Positions 46,970 to 57,653 of a DNA stretch of 62,500 bases are shown here, one piece after another. Position 1 is the first letter of the stretch. The number at the start of each line of letters is the position of its first letter. The stretch lies in NCBI GenBank assembly GCA_018398765.1, contig JAHBMJ010005825.1:1-62500 (forward strand), given 5' to 3'. A program made the position numbers and the translations under genes. Under the pieces are notes generated by a model. The model made no database searches. It was not told where the DNA came from and worked only from the letters and a program-made list of their open reading frames with translations. This DNA comes from Chromera velia. Taxonomy: Eukaryota; Sar; Chromeraceae.

Positions 46970-47067
46970 CATGTACATTCTGCCGCGAGCAGTTTTGCTG
47001 CAGTGATCTGACCCAGGAAAGTCTGGTTGAATCTTTGCACGACTCTGGAGACGTCATCCGCATGCAG
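46970..47067 (+). CDS. Possible exon, Cys-containing, unassigned
   Basis: An acceptor (CGTACAG) and a donor (ATGCAG|GTGAAAG) bound a frame reading CTFCREQFCCSDLTQESLVE. The phase (1 to 0) does not fit the orphan exon at 41305. It could be an upstream exon of the Cys-rich gene at 47247, but the link is not shown. Confidence 0.3.
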
Positions 47068-47246
47068 GTGAAAGACTGAAATTCTTTGTCATGCCTTTGC
47101 TCCCCTTGTGGACTTCTCTTTACGCCGTTTCTGCGCTTTATTTAAGTGAGGCGAGGAGCTTTTTACCTCGCCTCTCCGGTCCCCCCCCAATTTTTCCATT
47201 TAGCTCCGCTGCCTATTCCCAAAGAGGGGGAAAATAACTGACAACG

Positions 47247-49216
47247 ATGTTGGCCAGGAGCATATCCAAAGCCTCCTCTTACCTACGGTTTTCGTCTGTG
47301 GAGAGATTTGAGGGCTGTCCCGCAAAGGACAGCACGACTTTTCAGTCGAAGATAAACAGCTACAGTGGAACTGCACTCAATGAGTCACTTGTCTCAGGGA
47401 GTTGGAAAGTAGTGTCCCTTGCTGAAGCGAACACGCAAACGGAGACGCGGTCCAAAACAGGACCGAGGTCGGTTGTTCGCCTTCAGTGCGAGCCGGGGGA
47501 ACTTCTCATTGAGAATATTGTCTTCGATGAGACCACCGATGCCCCCTCGCACACTTGCTGTCCTTTGGGAGACATCAGATGCTCAGGTTGTGCAGTTTGG
47601 CAGATTCTCTGAACGGCGACTGTACAAAATGCCGTCCCGGGTACGTCAAGATATGCCAGACAGAGACTCTTGATGGCTGTAACCAACCAGTCTGTACCGC
47701 CTGTGCTGACATTCCTAGATGGAGGGACTCCACTTCACAGACCTGCGCGGAGGTGTGTGAACCTTCCCCGAGGATCCTGACTGATGCTCAACGAACGCAG
47801 GTCACGCAACGTGCGAGCGACGGCCTCACAGCATCTAAGGCTTGCTGTGGCTGCGGGGGGGGGTTGACTGAGCCAACCCCATGGGCTTACAAGGATGAAG
47901 TTGGCTTTGTGCTCGGACAAAGTGTGGAGCTCCTGCCGATTCCTCGCACCGCCTCCCTTTTCGCAGAAGGAGAGAAGGAGATAACTGCCAACTTGCGTCA
48001 GTCGGTCTGCAGTTGGACTCCCAGACAGGATGGCTATCGGGGGTTCCCTCAATCCTGGAACCTTTTGATCTTGAGTGTACAGTCACGGCCGTTCAGTCTC
48101 GAGAGAGGGGCCTGGCGTTCAACGCGACAGTCGCCTTCCGGGTCCTTCCTTTTTCGTTTGGGGAGAGAAATGTCCTGATGGAACCTCCCCAAGCACACAA
48201 ACCTTGGGAGGGGTTGAAAGTATACACAGGGGAACGGAACTACAAGCCTGACAGATTTGAAAGGACGTGCTCACCCGAGGTTCCATGGCTGGACGCTTTC
48301 GATGAAGCGTAGAGGCGGGGGGGGACTCTCCAGAGTTAGTCACTCACCCTGTTTTGTCTCCCTTCCTGCCTGAATAACTGACTTCTCTGCTCTCTCTCTG
48401 CATGGCCTGCGTTGGTGACGCTTCTCTGCCCTCTCGCTCTACCTCGCTCGCTCTCTCGTTGTTCTTTCCTAACATTTCCTTCCTGCCCCTCCGCCCTATC
48501 TATTTATCTATCGGTCACATTTCCTTCTCTCTGTCTCCGTGTTTTGTCTCTCTCTTCTCCCTCTCTCTCTCTCTGCCTCCCTGACTGTCGGTCTCTCTGT
48601 GTTTGAAAGGAAGAGACAAATGAGAGAGAGAACGATACAGTCTGTCTGTCTATCTGTTCGTGTCTCTGCCTTTCTGAAATTCTCCCCTGTTCTCCCCTTT
48701 CGTGCTCTTGCTGTGCTAAGAAACAGTGTCCCTCCGTTCTTGCTCCATGGACCCGTCTCGCTTTGTTTCAGTTTCTTTCCCCTCTTCGGCCTTTCTATTC
48801 TTTTCTCTTTCTTAGGAGGGCGAAACTGCTGTTCTACAATGTAGTCATCTGTCTATCCTCTTCGGATCGTTCACCTGGCCTGCCTCCCTCCCAACTCTCC
48901 TGAGCTCTCTTTAATTCGCGTGTGTGCAGGCTATCACCAATGGCCGGATCTGCTCCTCGGGGGCGGGTGGCGGCTGGTGCGTCGGGTGGCTCCAGGGACG
49001 CGATGGCACAACGCCACAGACAACCTGATGGGAACAGATGTGTACGGAACTCCCGGAGGACCACGGAGTGACTCCACTTTCAGTGTAGAGTTCGCAAACG
49101 AGAACTTCGATCAGTTTCTGTTCTCGTTTGGAGACGGGTCGAAGTGGATGGTGGTGGACAAGTCAGAGGTGGAAAGGCTGAGGCAAGTGAATGGGAATCC
49201 CATGAACAACGCACAC
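47247..49216 (+). CDS. Cys-rich secreted-type protein with a GWxLVRRV domain, split by a retrotransposon
   Basis: The first part reads from ATG 47247 through a Cys-rich region (CCPLGDIRCSGC). Near 47599 the frame shifts by one base and continues with NGDCTKCRPGYVKICQTETL and SKACCGCGGG, a motif common in secreted proteins of alveolates and other algae. A second shift near 48036, at a G5 run, leads to FDLECTVTAVQSRERGLAFN and on to a stop at 48310-48312. A further exon, 48930-49216, encodes LLLGGGWRLVRRVAPGTRWH, NATDNLMGTDVYGTPGG and FDQFLFSFGDGSKWMVV. I know this WxLVRRV/WHxATD family from marine protists as an unnamed lectin-like domain. The exon is interrupted at 49216 by the copia element and resumes at 57167-57213, where the donor GTCAGTGAG follows. 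No signal peptide was located, and the start is uncertain. The two frameshifts could be sequence errors or decay. Confidence 0.6.
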
Positions 49217-49530
49217 TGATGAAGCCCTAGTGAAAGGCAAATCGGCGCAGAGAGGCGCGCCAAGCCAGACCAACGCGAGACTGACAAAACACAAAGGCAC
49301 CAACGTGCAGCGGCACCGCGCACCGCACAGTACGAGCGAGGAAGTGAGCGAATTAAATGTATGGAAAGCGATACACATCTGATTAAATTAAGCCGTACAA
49401 AAAGCATACAAAGAAATGAAACCACAGTTGATTGAAGTAGATCATTGATGGAAAGGCGTGAACGTACTTAGACTCTAATGGATCAGACTTATCCACGTAA
49501 GAAAAACCTATAAGCCCTAAAGTCTCGTCA
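49217..49530 (+). repeat. 5' LTR
   Basis: Begins TGATGAAGCCCTAGTG and ends GTCTCGTCA (TG...CA termini). By eye it differs from the 3' LTR at about 17 positions, nearly all transitions. Confidence 0.95.
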
Positions 49531-49661
49531 AGTGGAGACGGAAGTGGGAAGTGGTGGTTTGTCAGAGAAACGTCGCACAGAGCAGTCTCTTCTTTCTTTC
49601 CCAGTCTCAGTCAGTCTCTGTCTTAACATCGTCAGTTCTTCTGTCTTGAGTATTTGCAGCT

Positions 49662-51179
49662 ATGGCGGCAAGGATTCAGGCTGGGCATTTCTCGCCGCAG
49701 GCAGTTAACAAGAACGATCCATATGCCACTTGGGCAAAGGATCAGCTCTTGAATGGCAAAGACATTCAATTTGAGCATGTGACGGTGGAGCCTCAAGATC
49801 CGCATGAGGTAGTAAGTGATCCCACCACCCTCGCGGGTCTCAATGGAGATCATCCGGATGTTCTCATCAAGTCCGTGACCTTCAAAACAGATTGGGAGGA
49901 GACAAAGGGCCTCGTCGCTCACCACTTTAACAAGGCGATGCAAGGAATGCTCTACAATGGCACGGACCCTACTTGGATCGATCGCCTTAGGACGGCGATT
50001 TCCCGAAGCATCAAAGCGTGCGGCCTCACGACGATCACCATGAACAAGAACTCTACCGGTTGCCGTAAGTACAGAAAAATGATCACAACTTTTCTCAAGA
50101 AACAGTTAGGTGGCAATGTTCTCAATTCTCTCGATTCTGCCTTCGCTCCGCTTGGTACAGATACGCTATATGAAGAAGATCTATTTTGCCTCTGGGGTTG
50201 GCTCGAATCCCAAACCATGAAAGATCCCTGGCCTGCGGTTCTCTCAGCCAAAGAGTCTGTTTTTCATTTTGTACGCAGAGGAAAGCCTACAAACACTCCT
50301 TTCCCTCTCTGGATTTATGACATCCAAAAGAAATACAGAGCGATCGGAAAGATGAATCTAGGAGATAGAAGGGTGGACGGTGTATATGTGAAGAATCTCG
50401 CAGGCAATCTGCAGAACAAAAGAGTATTCTACAAGATGGAGGAAAACGATGTCGAGATCACCTCCCTGTATATTCTGGCGGCTCGTGCGTGTGGGTCCGT
50501 CCTCAGAGGAGAAGAGCTGAAGAGACTGATGGACGAACGGATCATGACGGAAGCCGAACTGTGCGCCCTCTTTGCGGCGACGTTCGGAATGGCCTTCCCC
50601 GATGAGAAGGGGGGGGGAGGCCAGCAGGGGAAGAAAGACTACGTCATGATCACCTACGACGAACTACAGAAGCTCTAGAAAGGGCATCCTAACGGTGGCA
50701 GTTTATTCGGCTACCGGGGGAGAGGGGGGAACCACCAGAGAGGAAGGGGGGGCAGAGGGAGAAACTTCCAGAGACCCAAAACTCTATATAGACAGCAAAG
50801 CCACAACTACAACAACAACGACCGAGGAGGCTACAGAGGCAGAGGAAGCCCCAACCATGGAGGAGGAAACCCCAACGGTGGGGGGCGAGGCAGGGGTAGA
50901 GGCAGAGGCAGAGGGAACGGTAGAGTGGACAGAACTTCAAACTACATGGCACCTGCGGCTACAGCGGGTATGCAGATGGATGGAAACAACCAAGCTGGTG
51001 AGTCAGCGTGCAATTCTCTCAGCTTTTCTGTCTATTTGATCGTTTCTTGCTCTCTTGTCTCCTTACTCGTCTTCTCTTCTTTCGCCATGTGTTCTCAATA
51101 CTTTAACTGGTTGGTGTTGCTTGCAAGTAGCCATCAGACATACACGAGTGGCCGAGAGAATGAAGATAAACATGGAAAA
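49662..51179 (+). pseudogene. Copia gag with RGG-rich nucleic-acid-binding tail
   Basis: 338 codons (MAARIQAGHFSPQAVNKNDP...) reach an in-frame TAG at 50676-50678. The same frame continues through an Arg/Gly-rich segment (FGYRGRGGNHQRGRGGRGRN, then GRGRGRGRG) up to a TAG at 51180-51182. Gag forms the particle and packages RNA. Here an RGG box stands where most copia Gags have a CCHC zinc knuckle. The tail frame is clearly coding, so the first TAG is either a nonsense mutation or a read-through site. Confidence 0.75.
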
Positions 51180-51296
51180 TAGGACGGGCAGAGAGACGTC
51201 AGACAGGCAAGTGGGGAGAAAGCAGAAGAAATTCATTCTTTCAGACAACATAGGAAATTCTTCAGGAGACCTGCACCCAGAAGGTGCGCTCGCTAG

Positions 51297-52127
51297 CAGG
51301 GGGGCATCGAGCTGTTACGCTTGGCACCTTCCATCACCCGAGGGGCGTTTGCAGATTTGTTCGATGAGTCTTTTCCTGAATTAAATGATGAGTCAGAAGA
51401 GCAGGAGGCATCCACAGATGAGAGATCAACAGAGAGTGAGGAAAGGAAAGATTGGACACAGTCGGCAGCGTCTTCCACAGATGAGGAGAAGAAAGCAAGG
51501 AGACGGGAATTTCGCCGTCTCTACCGCATCTGTCAACGAATAAAAAAAACATTCGCAGCAGCAGCAACAGTAACAGCAGCAGTCCAATCCAATTCCGATG
51601 CGGACTCTCTTGACAGTCTGTTCGTTTCCGACCTGAAGGTGTTGATGACAGAACAGTTGGAAGATTGTGGGCTGAATGAGAAGTTTGTGCAGAAAGCACT
51701 GGAGGGAAGTTGGAGCAGTGGAAGGACAGTAGAAGACGCATCCAAACTGTCTCTTGTGAAGGATAGCGGGAGTATGGGAGTTGTCACTTTCTCTTTTGGA
51801 TGGCTCCGCATGATGCAAGCACTCTTTCCTCTTGCCGATCTAGGACACTGGATTTGGCAACCCACAGAAGCAGACCCAGGTCCTTCCTGGTCAACTGCAA
51901 ATGGCATGGTAGGTATAAGAGGGGTGTGGGCAGGGGGATTTCATTTGACAGATGCAGCAGTCCTCTCTGCTCGCTGTGTTGTCCTTAACATAGAGGACAT
52001 AGTGCCCCCTCTCATTGGCATGAAGTTTTTGGAGGCGTGGAGTGCAAGGATGGATTATGGGATAAAACGAATGTTGCTACTGCACCCAGGGGCAAAGAAG
52101 CAGCATCTCTCCATCCAGTGGACCACC
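51297..52127 (+). pseudogene. Copia pol N-terminal region, aspartic-protease-like
   Basis: Same frame as gag, bounded by TAG 51294-51296 and TAA 52128-52130. An acidic Ser/Glu segment is followed by a region ending VPPLIGMKFLEAWSARMDYG, the C-terminal flap of retroviral-type proteases (PLLIGMDFL-like). The DTG/DSG active site is not evident, so it is diverged or mutated. Confidence 0.55.
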
Positions 52128-52130
52128 TAA

Positions 52131-54050
52131 CCAAGCGGTCTTCTAATACTTCCCTTTAAGCCAGGGCCCGTGTCAGAGGTGGTAGGTGGGAACTTGGTAG
52201 TAAGAGACTTGAGAGTCCATAGTCTGGTGGTGATAGACACCGAAGAAGAAGTTCTCTTTCCCCAGTCTCTCATCTATGGAGATTGGAAGGGAAGGAGATG
52301 GGCGACCGGGTCTGCATCTCCACTGTGGGCTGGCTGCATGCAACATGAGGTGCAACGCACGCACAGCAGAGAGGCAGCTGAGACTTGTGAAGGAGAGAAA
52401 GTGCGGGGGTTTGGTTTCAGCTCGTCCAGTCCCAACAGCACTCAGAAAGAAAAGCATCCCAGCAGAAGAAAAAAGAACTTCCACGATGTTCGATTTAGAG
52501 AGTACGTTGATTGCTTGCACTTTGAGGAGAAGGAGTGTGCGTCAACGTGTGGACGGCAGGGGAAAACGTATCCCCATGCAAAACACGAGGTAAAAAGAAA
52601 AGCGTGGCGTCATGAACAATTGGAAAAGGCCCGCTCTTGGCGGTCTCAGGCGTCTAGCCAGAGCTTGGGCATCGCTGAAGTGCGGAGATCGCCAAGGCTG
52701 GTGGAGAAGGACAATAAAGCGTCAGGTGAGCCCCCATTCAGGGCACCTATACAGGTCGACCATCCTTCCCCCGCTTCAGACACTGCAGTAAACGCATCCT
52801 TTCATTCTTCCGTTTCTCCTTCCTCTGCTCAGCAATCATCAAATTTTGAAGCAACACATTCAAAGAGCAAGAAAGAAAGGAGAGCAGCACAGAAGAGAGA
52901 AAAGAAAGTGGAAGAAAAGAAAAAGAAAAGACTAAAACAATCAGAAAGAAAAGAATGCATAAAAGAAAAGGATGCGGGGACTAACGCCCCTAAAAGGATG
53001 GCAGGGGCTTCTAAATGCTTCCCCAATACTGCAGGTGTTTCGAGAGATCCCGTTGCAGACACTACTGGAGACTCAGACACACAGGAGGGAGACGCAAGCC
53101 ACGACGGGTACGATCATCCACGGCAAATCGATAAAGACGCAATCGATTTGGAGAGGGTGAGCACGAGAGCGGGGGTCCCACGGAGGCTCTGCCGAAAGGA
53201 AAGAATGCGGCTGGGAGATGTAGCGATGAGGGAGTTGGTGGAACAGGCCCACCATCAGACAGAACACATCGGAGGAGCGGCACTGCATCGCATGTTGTCT
53301 TGTCATTTTGCAAATCCAAAATTGCCTTCTCTTTGCAGAGAGGTGATAGAGCAGTGCGAGGAGTGTGCACAGGTCAAGGGTGCATCTCACAGGTGGAGAG
53401 GATGGACAGGGAAGTTGAAAGTAGGGCGTCCACTTGAGAGAGTGGCAGTCGACATCCATTACATCAACAGTAAGCCCTATGTAACGATGATAGATGAGTG
53501 CACTCGGTGGCTTGTGGTGGTTCCAGTGAAGGGAGGGGATGCAGAAACAGTGTGGGCGGCAGTGAAAGACAATTGGTTGAGGATGTTTGGCTTGCCGCTG
53601 GGGCTGCGGTCGTGTTTTAAAACTGATCACGGCTCGCATTTCAAGGGGGTCTTCGACCTGAATTGTTCGAAGATTGGAATCATACACGAGTGGACCCCAG
53701 TTAGTCATCCTCAGTCCAACGGAATCCTGGAGAACCGTCATGAGGTGTTGGATACACAGATCACTCTCTTGCGACTTAAGAGAGAGATAGAGATGGATCA
53801 AGTGGACGATATCCTTCCTTTGGCAGTTGCGTTAGTTAACCGACTTCCGTCTGCCCGAGCATCGTATCAGTCCCCGTATGAGAGAATGACAGGCGTAAGT
53901 TTCTTGCCCGCTTGTGTGGAGGAAACGATGAAAGGAGAACTCTGGCCCAGAATGAAAGAATCCAATCTGAAGACAGCAGAAGCATTCTGTGAGGGCGACC
54001 TTGTTTTATTCAGGCACCCACTCCGGAAATTTGGGAACGTTGAAGAAGAA
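52131..54050 (+). pseudogene. Copia integrase
   Basis: A basic, Lys-rich N-terminal region, then an HHCC zinc module (HHQTEHIGGAALHRML ... CEECAQVKG). The catalytic core has AVDIHYINSK (Asp codon 53451), FKTDHGSHFKG (Asp 53625) and SNGILENRHEVL (Glu 53730), giving a D-D-E triad with 34 residues between the last two. It is closed by TAG 54051-54053, after which the C-terminal KPYTIVSRLSPTRYQL continues in frame. Confidence 0.85.
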
Positions 54051-54053
54051 TAG

Positions 54054-55751
54054 AAGCCATACACCATCGTCTCTCGTCTGTCACCCACCAGATATCAGTT
54101 GAAGCCGAGAAGAGCATGTGACAGAAGTTATGAGGGATACAAAATCGATGCCCACATCTCAGCCATAAGAGTCATGCCAGAGAAGATAAAAGAGAGGTTG
54201 GAGTCATCTGATTTCACTCAGGCCGAAAAGAAGGAGGAAGGAAAAGAGCGCGGGAGACGAAAGGAAAAAGTTGAGTTGCAGGACAAAAGGTTCGTTATGT
54301 GGAAGAGTGATGAGAAGAAGCAACTCTTCCTTAGAGAGGTCCTGCAAGAAAAGAGAACAAAGTTGCTGGTGCATTACTATGGTTCCTATGGGAGAGGGTC
54401 GTTGGCAGATCAAATTTATAGACCAGCAGTGAAAAGGAAAGGGGAACAGGCAGTGATGTTCACATCAAAGAAGAGGAAAGGTCTTGAGCCGGATGTATAC
54501 GAGGTAGAAAAGGATGAGATTGCGATTGAAAGAGCACAGCTTCAAGAGAATGGAAGGCTGGCCCAAGGGACAGTTGAGGAAATTTTGAAGGATTACGTTG
54601 AAGAGAAAGAGTTCGTACTGAGCACGACCATCGAAGAGCCTGCTTTCAATGGAAACGCAAGTTTTCTTGTCAGCGGTCTGCTCAGTCATTTGGGCATCTC
54701 AACAGCCTCGACAGATGACCATCAAGCAGTCGAAAGTGCTCTTCTCACCGCAACCACCCATCAGAAAGTGAAGTACAGTGAGTTGACCCAAACGCAGAAA
54801 GTAAAGTGCGATGAAACTCGGAGAAACGAATTTGCCAAACTGATGAAATATCAGACTTACGAGCCCGTTCGCAGAGACCAAGTCCCAGAAAGAGTCAGAA
54901 TCATAGACATGTTGGTAGTTGACACCCTGAAATTGAAACCGGGGGGAGAAAGAGAGTTCAAAGCACGAGCCGTTGCTCGAGGTGATCAAGATACCCGATA
55001 AGACATCGATACAGCCACGTGTGGTTGTCCACCCGATTCCGTTAGATTTGTGTTGCTTGCAGCACTAGGATCACCACATTTCAACGAAGACTCGATCGCC
55101 TCAGTGGACTGTCAGAACGCGTATCTGCAGGCCAAGCTGAGATCCCCAAAGCCCGGCGTATTTGTCCGCCCGCCGAAATGTTATCCAGACTACAAGACGG
55201 AGGTCCTATGGAAATTAAAGAAAGCTCTGTACGGACTGAAGGACGCGGGTAGGTTGTTTAAGGATCATTTGTGGGATCTGTTGTAGAAACTTGGATGGGA
55301 GGCGAGTCCATTAACGGGGGTGTTTTGGAAAAGGAAGGCAGGAAGAGTGGTAGGATTGCTCAGTCAGTATGTCGACGATTTGATCGTTGTCTCTCTGGAC
55401 GGGAGCGTATCAAAAATGGTGATGGAAATCGCAGAGGTGGTGGAGTGTAAAGAACCTGAGAGGCTCGGAAGGTATGTCGGGAGTGATTACGAAATTCTCC
55501 CAAATGGACGCATCTGGTGCTCACAGAAGCAATACGTTGAGAGCATTCCAGGAGAGCAGAGCAAGACACTTACACAGCCATTGCCCTCAAGAATGAACAG
55601 AGAAGAAGACAAATCCGAAATGCTGGATGCAGAAGGACACAAGAGGTACAGACAGTTGTTGGGGGAGTTGTCATATGCAGCACATTGCACACGACCGGAC
55701 CTAGAGTATGCTTCCGTTTGGCTCAGCCAATTCAACCAAAGCTTGACGGTC
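54054..55751 (+). pseudogene. Copia reverse transcriptase
   Basis: In-frame stops occur at 54999-55001 (TAA) and 55284-55286 (TAG). Motifs in order: FKARAVARGDQ, IASVDCQNAYLQAKL, LKKALYGLKDAGRLFKDHL, LLSQYVDDLIVVS (catalytic YVDD) and the ELSYAAHCTRPDLEYA segment. All are standard copia RT blocks at normal spacing. Confidence 0.9.
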
Positions 55752-55754
55752 TGA

Positions 55755-56627
55755 GCATGGAGATTGCTGAATCGTGTAATCAAGTACGGTAAGGCAACAT
55801 CAAACAGGGGAATCCTTTTGGATCCACCGAAGCACCATGAACCGATGGAGGTACTTCTATATTGTGATACTGCAGGGGGAAGCAATGAGTATCCTCATCC
55901 GCAAACGGGCTGGGTTCTCTTGATCAATAGGAGGCCAATAGCTTGGAAGAGCAGAAAACAGAAGAGATTTGCGAGAAGCAGCAATAGGGGAGAGTTGATG
56001 GCGTTGGAGGATGCGCTGGATTACGGATTGGTGGTGATGAGATTCATCAAAGAGATTTGGAGGGACGCAGAGACGAAATACGTCATTCAAACAGACTCTG
56101 ACGGTGTCTACAAGATGCTCAAAGCAAGGAATCCAAAGCCACAAGAGAGAGCATTAGTGCAGAAAGTTAGAGAAATTGGGGGGAAGGTTTTTATCATTCC
56201 TGCTCTTGCTATGTTTGACAGTTTGAAGGAAGGAAAGATTGCAGTGCAACATGTGAGTGGAGTACAGAACTATGCAGACACATTGACAAAGCCAATGTCT
56301 GTTGACTTACTTGCATCGTTGTTGGAAAAGGAAAAGGCCGGACGAATCATCTACACACCCACAGGAGTAGAAACAGGAGATGAGAAAGAAAAGGAAATGA
56401 ATGATGATGATTCAGATGATGAATTCCCATGGCCTCCGCAGGCACAGGCACCTGGGAGGAGGGACACGGCGATGGCTGGTAAAGGACATCAAACAGACAG
56501 AGCGATAAGAACAAGAGAAGAGGGAGGAGGATTGAGGATGAGAGAGAGACAAGACTACAAAGTAATACACCGTGGCACGACAACGTTCAACACAGGAGTT
56601 ACAAGCGCTCCAATTCAATTCGTAATG
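55755..56627 (+). pseudogene. Copia RNase H and C-terminal tail
   Basis: After TGA 55752-55754 the frame resumes with LLYCDTAGGSNEYPHPQTGW, INRRPIAWKSRKQKRFARSS and NRGELMALEDAL, the copia RNase H core with its Asp/Glu residues. It ends at a TGA at 56628-56630. The tail is charged and low-complexity. Confidence 0.88.
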
Positions 56628-56847
56628 TGAGAATGCCAAGCAAGGAGGGAGATGAGATTAAAAGGAGAAAGTGAATTCCTGCAAGTGAATTTAGCAGCTC
56701 AGCATTCAGCTTTGGGGGGGCTGAAAAACCGTCACAGCTGAGTCTGCACGTCCGAATTCTCAAGCCTAAAGGAAGTAGCTTTTAAATGGACATCTTGGAT
56801 TCTAAATTGTATGGTTGATCACTCCGTGAAAAAGAAAAGGATGCGCC

Positions 56848-57161
56848 TGATGAAGCCCTAGTGAAAGGCAAATCGGCGTAAAGAGGCGCGCCAAGCCAGA
56901 CCAACGCGAGACTGACAAAACACAAAGGCACCAACACACAGCAGCACCGCGCACCGCGCAGTACGAGCGAGGAAGTGAGCGAATTCAATGCATAGAAAGC
57001 GATACACATCTGATTGAATTAAGCCGTACAAAAAGCATGCAAAGAAATGAAACCACAGTTGATTGAAGTAGATCATTGATAGAAAGGCGTGAACGTACTT
57101 GGACTCTAATGGATTAGACTTATCCACGTAGGAAAAACCTATAAACCCTAAAGTCTCGTCA
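56848..57161 (+). repeat. 3' LTR
   Basis: 314 bp, same termini as the 5' LTR, followed by the TACAC target copy. Confidence 0.95.
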
Positions 57162-57653
57162 TACACATCGTCGCCTCCTCAGCGAATGGCCAAGCTCATC
57201 AACAAAATTGGGGGTCAGTGAGCTACCAGGCAGGCAGCCAGACACGGGCATATTGATTGACTTCTGCCTCTGCTTTTCTTCCTGCTTGCGTCTCTTGCCG
57301 GTCTTCCAGGCTCACCACATGGTGTTGCAACCATAATATGCATGTGCATGAATTAACCCCCAAACCTAGTATGCTTTGGTTCAAGACTGGTTGCATATCT
57401 AGCTACAAATTTCTTAAAAGGTAGTATCTAGGGTACTATGTACTACTATTAGTAAATGATGTCATAACAAAATTGAAACATAATACTTTATCTCCATATA
57501 TAGTATATTATGGAGTATGAAACTAGGATAAAAAAAGGTAATCTTTTTAATTCGATCAAGTTAATTCAATTCAATCTGGCCATGCCATCGAGCATGCTAT
57601 AAAGAGAGCGAATAGTATTCATTCATGACAGTAAGGATAGCTCCTAGACCCTC
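57162..57653. other. Host DNA after the retrotransposon
   Basis: 57167-57213 is the continuation of the interrupted host exon, ended by a GTCAGTGAG donor. A pyrimidine-rich acceptor (GTCTTCCAG) at 57301-57309 may begin a last exon. The remainder is AT-rich and carries the 3' flank of the minus-strand gene. Confidence 0.5.

Larger units (their letters stand above)
49217..57161 (+). mobile_element. Complete Ty1/copia LTR retrotransposon, 7.9 kb
   Basis: It has two 314-bp LTRs, gag, protease-like, integrase, reverse transcriptase and RNase H, in the copia order (integrase before RT). Target duplication is CACAC/TACAC (49212-49216 and 57162-57166; four of five match). A purine-rich tract, GAAAAAGAAAAGGATGCGCC, precedes the 3' LTR. 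The coding sequence runs in one frame from 49662 to 56630, broken only by eight stop codons. Confidence 0.95.

Noticed and set aside
49217-57161. Stop codons as evidence of a variant nuclear genetic code
   Set aside because: Host genes in the window end at TAG, TGA and TAA in the expected places, so reassignment is unlikely; mutation is simpler.
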